A stretch of 7,057 nt of DNA from Candidatus Aminicenantota bacterium (GTDB taxonomy: Bacteria > Acidobacteriota > Aminicenantia > UBA2199), in contig DAOWKX010000085.1 of the NCBI GenBank assembly GCA_030639705.1, positions 1-7,057 of the forward strand, given 5' to 3'. Numbering within the stretch: position 1 is the stretch's first letter; each line of letters starts with the position of its first letter. The position numbers and the translations under genes were made by a program. The notes beneath the pieces were generated by a model that was not told the DNA's origin, did no database searches, and saw only the letters and a list, made by a program, of their open reading frames with translations. Shown here piece after piece: positions 1 through 6,656 of this stretch.

Positions 1-203
1 ATGGTATATCCAATTATTTCATTGGTTTCGGAATCATAAACAATATAAAAGTGAGAAAAGGCATTGGATAGTTCTTCCCTATATTGATGCTTCTTATTTA
101 GGGTCGGAAAAATTTCTCTCTCGATCTGAACCACCTTATCGATATCATTGGTGTTGGCTTTTCTTATTTTTATTTTCACTTTTGTGATTGCTTTTTTCCG
201 CAT
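1..203 (-). CDS. rimI: RimI-like GNAT N-acetyltransferase, N-terminal part (runs off left edge)
   Basis: The reading frame stays open from an ATG at 203-201 to the window edge, about 67 codons. After a basic leader it reads KIKIRKANTNDIDKVVQIE, then EIFPTLNKKHQYREELSN and a strand containing SHFYIVYDSETNEIIGYT. This is the usual start of RimI-type GNAT proteins (beta1, alpha1-alpha2, beta2-beta3). The acetyl-CoA-binding R/QxxGxG/A loop would lie beyond the edge. RimI family members acetylate protein N-termini, classically ribosomal protein S18, in the cytoplasm. The start is uncertain: a GTG at 179-177 in the same frame gives VKIKIRKANT, closer to the usual family length, and neither start has a clear Shine-Dalgarno sequence. 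It overlaps the 3' end of tsaB by 59 bp (ATG) or 35 bp (GTG), which suggests translational coupling. The tsaB-rimI order is very common in bacteria and supports the call. A different GNAT subfamily cannot be excluded from one third of a protein. Confidence 0.8.
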   Translation of the reverse strand, partial: MRKKAITKVKIKIRKANTNDIDKVVQIEREIFPTLNKKHQYREELSNAFSHFYIVYDSETNEIIGYT

Positions 204-882
204 CCGGCTTTTTAAGGTAAAACGGCTTCAGGTCCTGTAGATTTGTAATATATTGATTTCTTAAATACCTGTCATGGGCAATTTTACCTATCTCCGAAGC
301 CAGAAAAGAAGAACGTTGTATGTGTTTGTTTCCCGGGAAAAATATTTTTAAATAGTCTTTGTGAACTTCGACACCGTCTCCGACAAAATGATAGTCTGAG
401 TATCCTTTTAATTTGGAAGGCAATTCATTGATGTTGATTAAATCCGGTGCTAAGATTTCTTTGATTTCATTTTTTAATATTTCATATCCGGCAATGTAGA
501 GTTCGTCTCTCTTGGCATCAATGAGTGCAATCATTAATGAATTGATCTTATTATATTTATAGGCAGTTGCCTTTAATGTGACCACCGGCACCACCGGTGT
601 TTCTTTACCGATTAGTAACCCTTTTATAGTTGAAAGCCCTATTCTAATTCCAGTAAACAATCCGGGGCCAATACCGATTCCAAAAAGATCAATATCCTCC
701 ATTTTTAGTTTTGTTGCATTGAGTACAAATTCTATGGCAGGGATTAAAACAGAAGTTAATTTGTCTCCGGTAATAAAATTGTATTCAGTTAAAATCAATT
801 TTCCCTTGGAAATCGCTAGCGAGCAATTTTTTGAGGATGTATCCAGAGAAAACACAATTATATTGTTCGGCTCAGTTTTCAT
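145..882 (-). CDS. tsaB: tRNA N6-threonylcarbamoyladenosine (t6A) biosynthesis protein TsaB
   Basis: A 245-residue ASKHA-fold protein. The phosphate-1-like strand with LDTSS is at residues 13-17. The family hallmark GIGPGLFTGIRIGLSTIKGL is at 70-89; the usual GPGSFTG has Leu in place of Ser. ALIDAKRDELYIAGYE is at 119-134, and LKPFYLKKPDA near 218-228 is the usual family ending. TsaB is a catalytically inactive paralogue of TsaD. It scaffolds the TsaB-TsaD-TsaE complex, which transfers threonylcarbamoyl from TsaC-made TC-AMP to A37 of ANN-decoding tRNAs. The protein is slightly long because of a Lys/Asn/Ser-rich tail (about 229-245), encoded by bases that also encode the N-terminus of the rimI-like gene. 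Its ATG shares ATGA with the stop of the upstream HATPase gene, so it is probably translated by coupling; only a weak GGAAAA precedes it. tsaC, tsaD and tsaE are not in the window. Confidence 0.95.
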   Translation of the reverse strand: MKTEPNNIIVFSLDTSSKNCSLAISKGKLILTEYNFITGDKLTSVLIPAIEFVLNATKLKMEDIDLFGIGIGPGLFTGIRIGLSTIKGLLIGKETPVVPVVTLKATAYKYNKINSLMIALIDAKRDELYIAGYEILKNEIKEILAPDLININELPSKLKGYSDYHFVGDGVEVHKDYLKIFFPGNKHIQRSSFLASEIGKIAHDRYLRNQYITNLQDLKPFYLKKPDAEKSNHKSENKNKKSQHQ

Positions 883-1298
883 ATGCTTTTTTCCATTATT
901 ATTTCACTACCCTGATTGGATGATTTAAATTCGACCCGATCCATATAACTTCGCATGATGAGCAATCCCCTGCCATTAAAAGACAAAACATCACTGTTTT
1001 TTATTCTTCTGTCTATTTCGTTGAAGTCCACTTTTTCTGGGTTTTCGTCCCGCACACTGATACGAAGAAAGGCTTTTTTCCAATTGAAGGTAACGAATAC
1101 TCTTTTTTTCGGGTCGGATTTATTGCCGTGCAATACAGCATTATTGATCACTTCTCTCAATGCCGTTTCAATTTTAAAAAAATTATCTCCATCGATATTC
1201 AAGAAATTTTTTAAATATCCCAGGACCAACACACTGAAGGCAGTGAATTTGAGATCGCTCATGAATTCCAGTGAAACATGGTTATCTTCGAGTTTCAT
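879..1298 (-). CDS. RsbW/SpoIIAB-like HATPase (anti-sigma-factor serine kinase family)
   Basis: A 139-residue single-domain GHKL ATPase of the HATPase_c_2 type. The N-box helix ETALREVINNAVLHGN is at residues 44-59, with E48, N52, N53 and H57. The strand LRISVRDENPE is at 78-88, the G2 segment GRGLLIMRSYMDRVEF at 109-124, and the closing strand GSEIIMEK at 130-137. Relatives such as RsbW and SpoIIAB bind and inhibit a sigma factor and phosphorylate a STAS-domain antagonist. Here the G1 box, normally DxGxG, reads D84-E-N-P-E, so both glycines are missing and nucleotide binding or kinase activity may be altered. No sigma-factor or STAS gene is nearby, so the partner is unknown. It is the first gene of an operon and overlaps tsaB by four bases. 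The start is placed at 1298 because an extended -10 box ends seven bases upstream. It has no P-loop and so is not TsaE, which often sits beside tsaB. The family is secure; the role is not. Confidence 0.85.
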   Translation of the reverse strand: MKLEDNHVSLEFMSDLKFTAFSVLVLGYLKNFLNIDGDNFFKIETALREVINNAVLHGNKSDPKKRVFVTFNWKKAFLRISVRDENPEKVDFNEIDRRIKNSDVLSFNGRGLLIMRSYMDRVEFKSSNQGSEIIMEKSI

Positions 1299-1305
1299 TT
1301 CTCAA

Positions 1306-1314
1306 AGTATACCA
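1306..1314 (-). promoter_or_regulatory. Extended -10 promoter of the HATPase-tsaB-rimI operon
   Basis: On the minus strand the sequence is TGG followed by TATACT (the hexamer is 1311-1306), an extended -10 of the TGnTATAaT type with one mismatch to TATAAT. No convincing -35 box lies 16-18 bp upstream. The hexamer ends seven bases before the ATG, so transcription should start at or one base before the start codon. Confidence 0.6.
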
Positions 1315-1365
1315 AAAACTGTGATTTTTTTCTACCGATTTAAAAATGCCCACCTTCATCAATTG

Positions 1366-1374
1366 TGATATAAT
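1366..1374 (+). promoter_or_regulatory. Extended -10 promoter of mutS
   Basis: TGA-TATAAT is a perfect extended -10 element with a consensus hexamer at 1369-1374. The six bases TTCCAA separate it from the ATG, which puts the expected +1 on the A of the start codon. No -35-like hexamer is visible at normal spacing, which extended -10 promoters can tolerate. It lies in the 82-bp divergent region shared with the HATPase operon promoter. Confidence 0.7.
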
Positions 1375-1380
1375 TTCCAA

Positions 1381-4020
1381 ATGGAACATCAAAATGACAC
1401 CCCAATGCTGAAACAGTATTTCAAAATTAAGAAAAAATATCCGGATACCATTTTATTTTTCAGGATGGGTGACTTTTATGAAATGTTCTTTGAGGATGCC
1501 AAAGTAGCCTCACCCATTCTGGAGGTGGTACTTACCAGTCGGGATAAAAATAAAAAAAATGCCGTTCCCATGTGTGGGATTCCCCATCATGCCAGAAATA
1601 AATATGCTTTGAAACTGCTGAGAAAAGGGTATAAAGTCGCTATCTGTGAACAGGTGGAGGATCCATCTGAAGCTAAAGGGATTGTAAGGAGGGAGGTGAC
1701 TCGAATTTTAACGCCTGCCACGGCTGTTGAGATTGATGGAGCAGATGCTGAATTAAATAACTTTGTTGTATCTATCTATCAGGGTAAAAATATGATTTCT
1801 CTGGCCTCTATTGATGTGTCGGTGTCTGATTTTGAAGTAAAATGTTTTAAAGTTGATCGTTTTGATCTTTTTTTAAACGAATTTTATAAAAAATTGCCAC
1901 GAGAGATTGTTATTGATAGACAATTCAGAGGAGAACTGGATAAAATTATTGGACACTTTCCGGAATTATCTGACATTTTGGTTAATGAGCTCGAAGAGTA
2001 TGAATTCCATTATTTGGATTGTGAAAACATTTTGAAGAATCATTTTAAACTGGAAACCATTGAAGGGCTGGGTTTGATGGATTATGATTCGTCTGTTATT
2101 GCTGCGGGAGTGTTAATGAAGTATCTCCGATCGGTTCGAAAAACTGCCTTAAAACATATATCCACACTCCGATTTGTTCCGGATGAAAGGCATCTAATTA
2201 TAGATTCCACTTCATTCAGGAATCTTGAGATCCTTAAAAATCTGAGGTCAGAATCAAAAAAAGGGAGTTTATTTGATGCGGTTGATTTTACCATCACCCC
2301 TTTGGGAAAGAGATTACTCAAAAAATGGCTTTCTTATCCTTTGCTTGATAAAAAGGAAATTGAGGATCGGTTGGATGGGGTCGATGAATTTCTCCAGAAT
2401 TTAATCGCACGATCAGAAATTAGGAAAATGATTAAAGGAATTGGAGATCTTGCAAAACTTAATTCAAAAATAGCTCTCGATATTGCTATTCCATCTCATT
2501 TGTTGCAGCTGAAAGAATCCCTATTGGTTATCCCAGATATAAAAAAGGAAATTGAAAATTTGAAATCAAAAATCCTTCAATCCTGTTTTAAGGGATTTAA
2601 TCCATTAAAAAGTATTGTAGATTTAATTGAACGGTCTATAATGGATGACCCATCCAACAACCTGAATGAAGGAAATTATATAAAATCAGAATATTGCAAG
2701 GAGCTTGATGAATTAAGGGATATTAGCCAGAATGCTAAAGAAATCATTTCGGCTATGGAGAAAACAGAAAAACAGAAAACCGGCATTTCATCTCTCAAGA
2801 TAAAATATAATAAAGTATTTGGTTATTTCATTGAGGTCACCAAAACCCATTTAAAATTGATTCCATCTCGATATATCAGAAAACAAACGCTGGTAAATTC
2901 CGAACGTTTTATCACCGGGGAAATAAAAACGTTAGAAGAAAAGATATTAAAAGCTGAAGAGAAAATCATCAGGATCGAAAAGAAGTTGTATGATGAAATT
3001 ATTAAAGGGATACAAAAATTTTCTTTGGAGCTAAACCAGAATGCCGATCTGATCGCTTTACTTGACGGCCTATCCGCTGGGGCAGAACTGGCTCAGCGAC
3101 GGAATTACAAAAGACCTGTTATCAGAAAAGACGGTGAAATCAATATAAGGGAGGGAAGGCATCCGGTTGTTGAATTGACAACGGAAAAAGGATTTATTCC
3201 CAATGATCTGTTTTTATCATCGCAATCCAATCAAATTCTAATCATTACCGGTCCAAACATGGGGGGAAAATCCACCTACTTGAGACAGAATGCCTTAATC
3301 GTTATCCTGGCTCAAATGGGATATTTTGTGCCTGCGGAAAAAGCCACAATCGGAATTTGCGACAGGATATTTACCCGTATTGGTGCTTCGGATTCCTTGA
3401 TAGAAGGCAAATCCACTTTTTTAGTGGAAATGATTGAAACCTCGATAATCCTGAACAATACCACCAGCAAATCCCTGGTACTGTTAGATGAGATTGGACG
3501 TGGGACATCCACTTTCGATGGTCTTTCTATAGCCTGGGCAGTGATTGAATATCTTCATTCTCTAAAAGAGAAACCCAAAACCCTTTTTGCTACTCACTAC
3601 CATGAGTTAACCGAATTATCAGATGTTCTGGACAGGGTAAAGAATTATCATATTACCGTAAGGGAATGGAATGATAATGTGGTTTTCTTGCATAAAATTG
3701 TCCCCGGGGCCACAGATCAGAGCTTTGGTATCCATGTGGCTAAAATTGCCGGGATACCTGAGCCGGTTATAGAGAGATCAAAAGAGCTACTTCTCAATCT
3801 TGAAAAGAAAGAACTGAATCGTCTTGTGAAAGAGCGGATTGCCGGGAAGATCAAGAAATTATCCGGATTGCAGAATAATCTCTTTCCGGAAGACACAGAA
3901 TTAAAACTCTGGGATGAAATTCGAGAAAAATTGAAGCAGATCGATATATCCACTATCACTCCTCTGGAAGCTCTGAATATCCTCCACTTCTTTAAACATA
4001 AAAGTGAAAATCTGAAATAG
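1381..4020 (+). CDS. mutS: DNA mismatch repair protein MutS
   Basis: A full-length 879-residue MutS1. The N-terminal mismatch-binding domain begins with PMLKQYFKIKKKYPD and carries the FYE motif in FFRMGDFYEMFFEDA (F32, E34), which stacks on the mispaired base. The connector, lever and clamp regions follow; the coiled clamp and core region includes KYNKVFGYFIEVTK. The ATPase has Walker A GPNMGGKST at 624-632, Walker B LVLLDE ending at D703-E704, the signature GRGTSTFDG directly after it, and the H-loop FATHYHEL from 736. The dimerisation helices follow DQSFGIHVAKIAGIP. QNNLF at 831-835 matches the beta-clamp-binding QxxLF motif, and the family ending TPLEALNIL is present. MutS recognises mismatches in the cytoplasm and recruits MutL, which is not encoded here. 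There is no Shine-Dalgarno sequence. The ATG follows a TATAAT box by six bases, which fixes the start and suggests a leaderless mRNA. No motif is damaged and no frameshift is seen. Confidence 0.99.
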   Translation: MEHQNDTPMLKQYFKIKKKYPDTILFFRMGDFYEMFFEDAKVASPILEVVLTSRDKNKKNAVPMCGIPHHARNKYALKLLRKGYKVAICEQVEDPSEAKGIVRREVTRILTPATAVEIDGADAELNNFVVSIYQGKNMISLASIDVSVSDFEVKCFKVDRFDLFLNEFYKKLPREIVIDRQFRGELDKIIGHFPELSDILVNELEEYEFHYLDCENILKNHFKLETIEGLGLMDYDSSVIAAGVLMKYLRSVRKTALKHISTLRFVPDERHLIIDSTSFRNLEILKNLRSESKKGSLFDAVDFTITPLGKRLLKKWLSYPLLDKKEIEDRLDGVDEFLQNLIARSEIRKMIKGIGDLAKLNSKIALDIAIPSHLLQLKESLLVIPDIKKEIENLKSKILQSCFKGFNPLKSIVDLIERSIMDDPSNNLNEGNYIKSEYCKELDELRDISQNAKEIISAMEKTEKQKTGISSLKIKYNKVFGYFIEVTKTHLKLIPSRYIRKQTLVNSERFITGEIKTLEEKILKAEEKIIRIEKKLYDEIIKGIQKFSLELNQNADLIALLDGLSAGAELAQRRNYKRPVIRKDGEINIREGRHPVVELTTEKGFIPNDLFLSSQSNQILIITGPNMGGKSTYLRQNALIVILAQMGYFVPAEKATIGICDRIFTRIGASDSLIEGKSTFLVEMIETSIILNNTTSKSLVLLDEIGRGTSTFDGLSIAWAVIEYLHSLKEKPKTLFATHYHELTELSDVLDRVKNYHITVREWNDNVVFLHKIVPGATDQSFGIHVAKIAGIPEPVIERSKELLLNLEKKELNRLVKERIAGKIKKLSGLQNNLFPEDTELKLWDEIREKLKQIDISTITPLEALNILHFFKHKSENLK

Positions 4021-4061
4021 AGGTGATGTGCTTATTTCCGTCTATTTCCTGCTGCTTATAT

Positions 4062-4244
4062 CTAGCCCCCATTTCTCACCAGCAATCTACTGCAATGGCA
4101 AATATACCCATGCCTACTGCGTTATGTTCAATCGGCTTTCTCGACGTATTGTCAAATACACCTGCAAAAGCCTCAATCGCATGCCTTGTATCTATAGACA
4201 TCTTTGCCATTTCGTAACAATTTCCGGTGAGAAATGCGGGCTAG
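4062..4244. mobile_element. 183-bp palindromic intergenic element with ~42-bp terminal inverted repeats (MITE/ERIC-like)
   Basis: The left arm (4062-4102) and the reverse complement of the right arm (4203-4244) align closely. The outer 25 bases match at 22 positions: CTAGCCC, then CATTTCTCACC, then AAT. A short divergent stretch with a one-base gap follows, then an identical AATGGCAAA (4094-4102 against 4203-4211). Inside the element, GGCTTT pairs with AAAGCC, and GTATT-GTCA-AATAC makes a small central hairpin, so the whole element could fold into one long imperfect hairpin. It fills most of the 226-bp space between the convergent mutS and ahcY genes and starts two bases after the ahcY stop. 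No transposase is present and I see no target-site duplication. A MITE mobilised in trans or an ERIC-type repeat is the best reading; the family is unknown. Short open frames occur on both strands but are probably by-products. Confidence 0.75.
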
Positions 4245-4246
4245 GC

Positions 4247-5671
4247 CTAATACCGATAATGATCGGGTTTATAGGGACCGTTAATCGGAAATCCGATATA
4301 TTTGGATTGTGCCTCTGTCATCTGGCTTAATCGGACATTTAACAGTCCCAGATGAAGCCGGGCTACTTCTTCATCCAGTATTTTGGGGAGTGTGTATACC
4401 TGCTTTTCATGGATTTTGGTGGCCAGTTCAATTTGAGCCAGACATTGGTTGGTGAAACTGGCACTCATCACAAAACTGGGATGTCCGGTTGCACAGCCCA
4501 AATTAACCAGGCGGCCTTCTGCCAGCACAATAATGGACCGGCCGGATTCAAGGGTCCATTTATCCACCTGAGGTTTAATACTGGTTTTTTTACAGTTCTT
4601 ATTTTCCGTAAGATAGCTGATTTCAATTTCACTATCGAAATGACCGATATTGCATAAAATGGCACCATCTTTCATCCTTTTCATATGTTCACCCCGGATA
4701 ACATGCCAGTTTCCCGTGGCGGTCACAAATATATCTGCTTCGTCCACAATATCTTCAAGTTGGACAACGGGATAACCCTCCATGGCAGCCTGCAGAGCAC
4801 AAATGGGATCGATTTCTGTGATATACACCTGAGCCCCAAAATTTCTCAGTGACTGAGCACATCCTTTTCCCACATCACCGTAGCCGCATATCACTGCTCT
4901 TTTCCCTGCCAGCATGATATCGGTGGCTCGTTTGATACCGTCAGCCAGTGACTCCCGGCAACCATAGAGGTTGTCGAATTTTGATTTTGTAACCGAGTCA
5001 TTTACATTAATGGCCGGGAACAGAAGTTCATTGGCTTTTGCCAGTTGATATAATCGATTCACTCCGGTGGTGGTTTCTTCAGAAACGCCGATGACCTGGG
5101 ATGACATTTTTGTCCAGTGATGGGGATCTTTTTCCAGACTCAATTTTATTCGATCCATGAGGGCTTGAAATTCACGGTGTTCATAGCTTTTATCCAGCAA
5201 GGATGGATTTTTTTCAGCTTTTACACCTTCATGAAGCATAAGTGTGGCATCTCCGCCATCATCAACAATTAAATGGGGGCCGGAGCCATCTGGCCAGGTT
5301 AAGGCCTGTTCGGTGCACCACCAATATTTTTCGAGGGTTTCTCCTTTCCAGGCGAAAACTGCAGCACTGCCGGCTTTAGCAATGGCAGCTGCCGCATGGT
5401 CCTGGGTTGAAAATATATTGCAGGATGCCCAGCGTATATCGGCGCCCAGTTCCTGAAGGGTTTCAATGAGCATGGCTGTCTGGATTGTCATGTGTAAACT
5501 ACCGGTAATTCTTAATCCTTTTAATGGTTTCCGGGGTCCGTATTTCTCCCGGATTGCCATTAGACCGGGCATTTCGAGAGCAGCCAGTTTCATTTCTTCT
5601 CGGCCCCATTCAGCCAGTGAAATATCAGATACTTTGTACTTTAAACTTAAATCAAGCTCTAAGGTTTTCAT
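4247..5671 (-). CDS. ahcY: Adenosylhomocysteinase (S-adenosyl-L-homocysteine hydrolase)
   Basis: A 474-residue cytosolic enzyme that reversibly splits S-adenosylhomocysteine into adenosine and homocysteine, removing the product that inhibits methyltransferases. Visible motifs are GSLHMTIQTAMLIETL (57-72), SCNIFSTQDHAAAAI (83-97), NDSVTKSKFDN with the catalytic Lys/Asp region (224-234), the NAD-binding loop GYGDVGKG (263-270), and the C-terminal KPDHYRY, whose Lys-Tyr reach the partner subunit's NAD site. Segments such as EKYWWCTEQAL, with an insert near 150-190, mark the long bacterial/eukaryotic form. The ATG at 5671 is chosen because a GAGGAG ribosome binding site sits six bases before it and MKTLELDLSLKYKV matches the normal N-terminus. 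An upstream in-frame ATG at 5695 would add eight residues across the ribosome binding site. It follows the SahR-like gene by 45 bp in the same operon. Hand counts give about 50% GC here, higher than in mutS. Confidence 0.98.
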   Translation of the reverse strand: MKTLELDLSLKYKVSDISLAEWGREEMKLAALEMPGLMAIREKYGPRKPLKGLRITGSLHMTIQTAMLIETLQELGADIRWASCNIFSTQDHAAAAIAKAGSAAVFAWKGETLEKYWWCTEQALTWPDGSGPHLIVDDGGDATLMLHEGVKAEKNPSLLDKSYEHREFQALMDRIKLSLEKDPHHWTKMSSQVIGVSEETTTGVNRLYQLAKANELLFPAINVNDSVTKSKFDNLYGCRESLADGIKRATDIMLAGKRAVICGYGDVGKGCAQSLRNFGAQVYITEIDPICALQAAMEGYPVVQLEDIVDEADIFVTATGNWHVIRGEHMKRMKDGAILCNIGHFDSEIEISYLTENKNCKKTSIKPQVDKWTLESGRSIIVLAEGRLVNLGCATGHPSFVMSASFTNQCLAQIELATKIHEKQVYTLPKILDEEVARLHLGLLNVRLSQMTEAQSKYIGFPINGPYKPDHYRY

Positions 5672-5677
5672 GTTTTT

Positions 5678-5683
5678 CTCCTC
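5678..5683 (-). promoter_or_regulatory. Strong ribosome binding site of ahcY
   Basis: GAGGAG lies six bases upstream of the ATG at 5671. It decides the start in favour of this codon over the in-frame ATG at 5695. It also shows that the organism uses Shine-Dalgarno initiation inside operons, in contrast to the operon-leading genes in this window. Confidence 0.8.
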
Positions 5684-5692
5684 TATAAATCG

Positions 5693-5722
5693 CAATAATA
5701 CTGTTGATTACGGGTATTATTG
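5693..5722 (-). repeat. Perfect 9-bp inverted repeat between the SahR-like gene and ahcY
   Basis: CAATAATAC and GTATTATTG form a perfect inverted repeat separated by 12 bases. It overlaps the stop codon of the regulator gene and ends 22 bases before the ahcY start. In the mRNA it could form an AT-rich hairpin just upstream of the ahcY ribosome binding site. It has no U-tract directly behind it, so it is not a normal terminator. It could act in mRNA processing or stability, as a protein site, or not at all. Confidence 0.5.
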
Positions 5723-6649
5723 ATTGACTTGAGTCTCATTTTTTTTTGAACAGAGTAAAAATCCTCTGAGTCCCTTTTTTAATTTAAAATAATCAATCTT
5801 TATAACCTGGAAACCACTTTCTTCTAACCATTTTTTAATTTTTCTTTCTGAAAATCCCAACCACCGGTCACCGTATTTTAATCGCATCTTTTCAAGATTA
5901 TGTTTGAGGAAATCCACAATGATAAACTGGTTGTTCCTCTTTAAAATTCGATTGATTTCTTTTAAAGACGACAGTGGGGAGGGTAAATGATGCAAGACCA
6001 TATTTATAATAGCGATATCCGCTTCACCGTCACCCAGAGGGAGATGTTCGATTTCACCGATCCTGAGATCAATATGGCTTTCACATCGTAGAAATCGTTT
6101 CCGGGCTTCTTCAAGCATTTTTGCGGATTTGTCCACTCCTATAGTCACTTTTGAGATTTTTTGAAGGTCGGATAATAAATCTCCGGTACCGCATCCCAAA
6201 TCGACAACAGTGTGGCAGTGGGGAACATGGCTGAGAAGAAATCCGTTTAAATCAAAATCACCGATAATTTCAGATTTCAATTTTTGCCAGTCTTCAGCAA
6301 TAGAATCAAAAAAGCGGGTGGTTTCTTTTGAACGCTTCTCGATTACTTTTTTGGCCTTGGACAAGTCTGTGAAAAAAATGTCCTCACCTTTGAATAGATA
6401 TTGGATGACCTCGATAAAATATGAACTCTTTTCATTTGAAGTGGCTGCGTAAAAAGTCCACAGGCCGTCATGGCGAAAGGTTAGTAGATGGTTATCGGTC
6501 AGGATTTTTAAGTGTCTTGAAATTCTGGACTGACCCATGCTGAATATGTCCACAATTTCATTCACATTTAATTCGTGATTCAACAGGAGGTTGAGTAAGC
6601 GCAATCGGGTTTCGTCAGCCAGGGCTTTAAAATAATTTACTGCTTTCAT
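5717..6649 (-). CDS. ArsR-family regulator fused to a SAM-dependent methyltransferase domain (SahR-like)
   Basis: A 310-residue two-domain protein. Residues 1-75 are an ArsR winged helix: FKALADETRLRLLNLL, then the recognition helix SMGQSRISRHLKIL at 37-50, then a wing with HDGLWTFYA. No metal-binding Cys pair is present, so metal sensing is unlikely. After a linker, residues 130-300 form a class I methyltransferase fold. Motif I is VVDLGCGTG at 148-156, the acidic residue in GVDKS is at 173, IINMVLHHLP is at 214-223, and FIIVDFLKH is at 242-250. ArsR-methyltransferase fusions next to ahcY are known as SahR-type regulators, first described in Proteobacteria, which sense S-adenosylhomocysteine. 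The operon position 45 bp before ahcY and the operator-like palindrome in its promoter support that role by inference. The methyltransferase domain could still be catalytic. ArsM is unlikely because its conserved cysteines are absent. The start at 6649 fits the -10 box seven bases upstream. Confidence 0.85.
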   Translation of the reverse strand: MKAVNYFKALADETRLRLLNLLLNHELNVNEIVDIFSMGQSRISRHLKILTDNHLLTFRHDGLWTFYAATSNEKSSYFIEVIQYLFKGEDIFFTDLSKAKKVIEKRSKETTRFFDSIAEDWQKLKSEIIGDFDLNGFLLSHVPHCHTVVDLGCGTGDLLSDLQKISKVTIGVDKSAKMLEEARKRFLRCESHIDLRIGEIEHLPLGDGEADIAIINMVLHHLPSPLSSLKEINRILKRNNQFIIVDFLKHNLEKMRLKYGDRWLGFSERKIKKWLEESGFQVIKIDYFKLKKGLRGFLLCSKKNETQVNQ

Positions 6650-6656
6650 CTATATC

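Noticed and set aside
879..1298. Gene could be tsaE, the ATPase often beside tsaB.
   Set aside because: There is no Walker A P-loop. The N-box and G2 motifs are those of GHKL ATPases of the RsbW type.
955..1368. A 137-codon plus-strand frame opposite the HATPase gene.
   Set aside because: It is antisense to a gene with clear family motifs and shows no recognisable protein features.
4021..4061. Possible intrinsic terminator of mutS.
   Set aside because: No GC-rich stem followed by a T-run is present. The only strong dyad in the intergenic space is the long element, whose arms are too far apart to be a standard terminator.
4076..4210. A 44-codon minus-strand frame inside the palindromic element (reads MAKMSIDTRHAIEAFAG, later RKPIEHNAVGMGIF) that looks protein-like.
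   Set aside because: It lies wholly within the inverted-repeat element, ends at a TGA inside the left arm, has no clear ribosome binding site, and matches no family I can name. It is more likely a by-product of the repeat.
4023..4217. A 64-codon plus-strand frame directly after mutS.
   Set aside because: It covers the same palindromic element on the other strand; no ribosome binding site was recognised and no known domain is visible.
5672..5695. Longer ahcY start at 5695 adding MRFIEEKN.
   Set aside because: These codons run through the GAGGAG ribosome binding site of the internal ATG, and the added residues are not part of the normal AhcY N-terminus.
5672..5716. An S-adenosylhomocysteine or SAM riboswitch ahead of ahcY.
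   Set aside because: The 45-base gap is too short for the known SAM-I/SAH aptamers and holds only a simple AT-rich hairpin.
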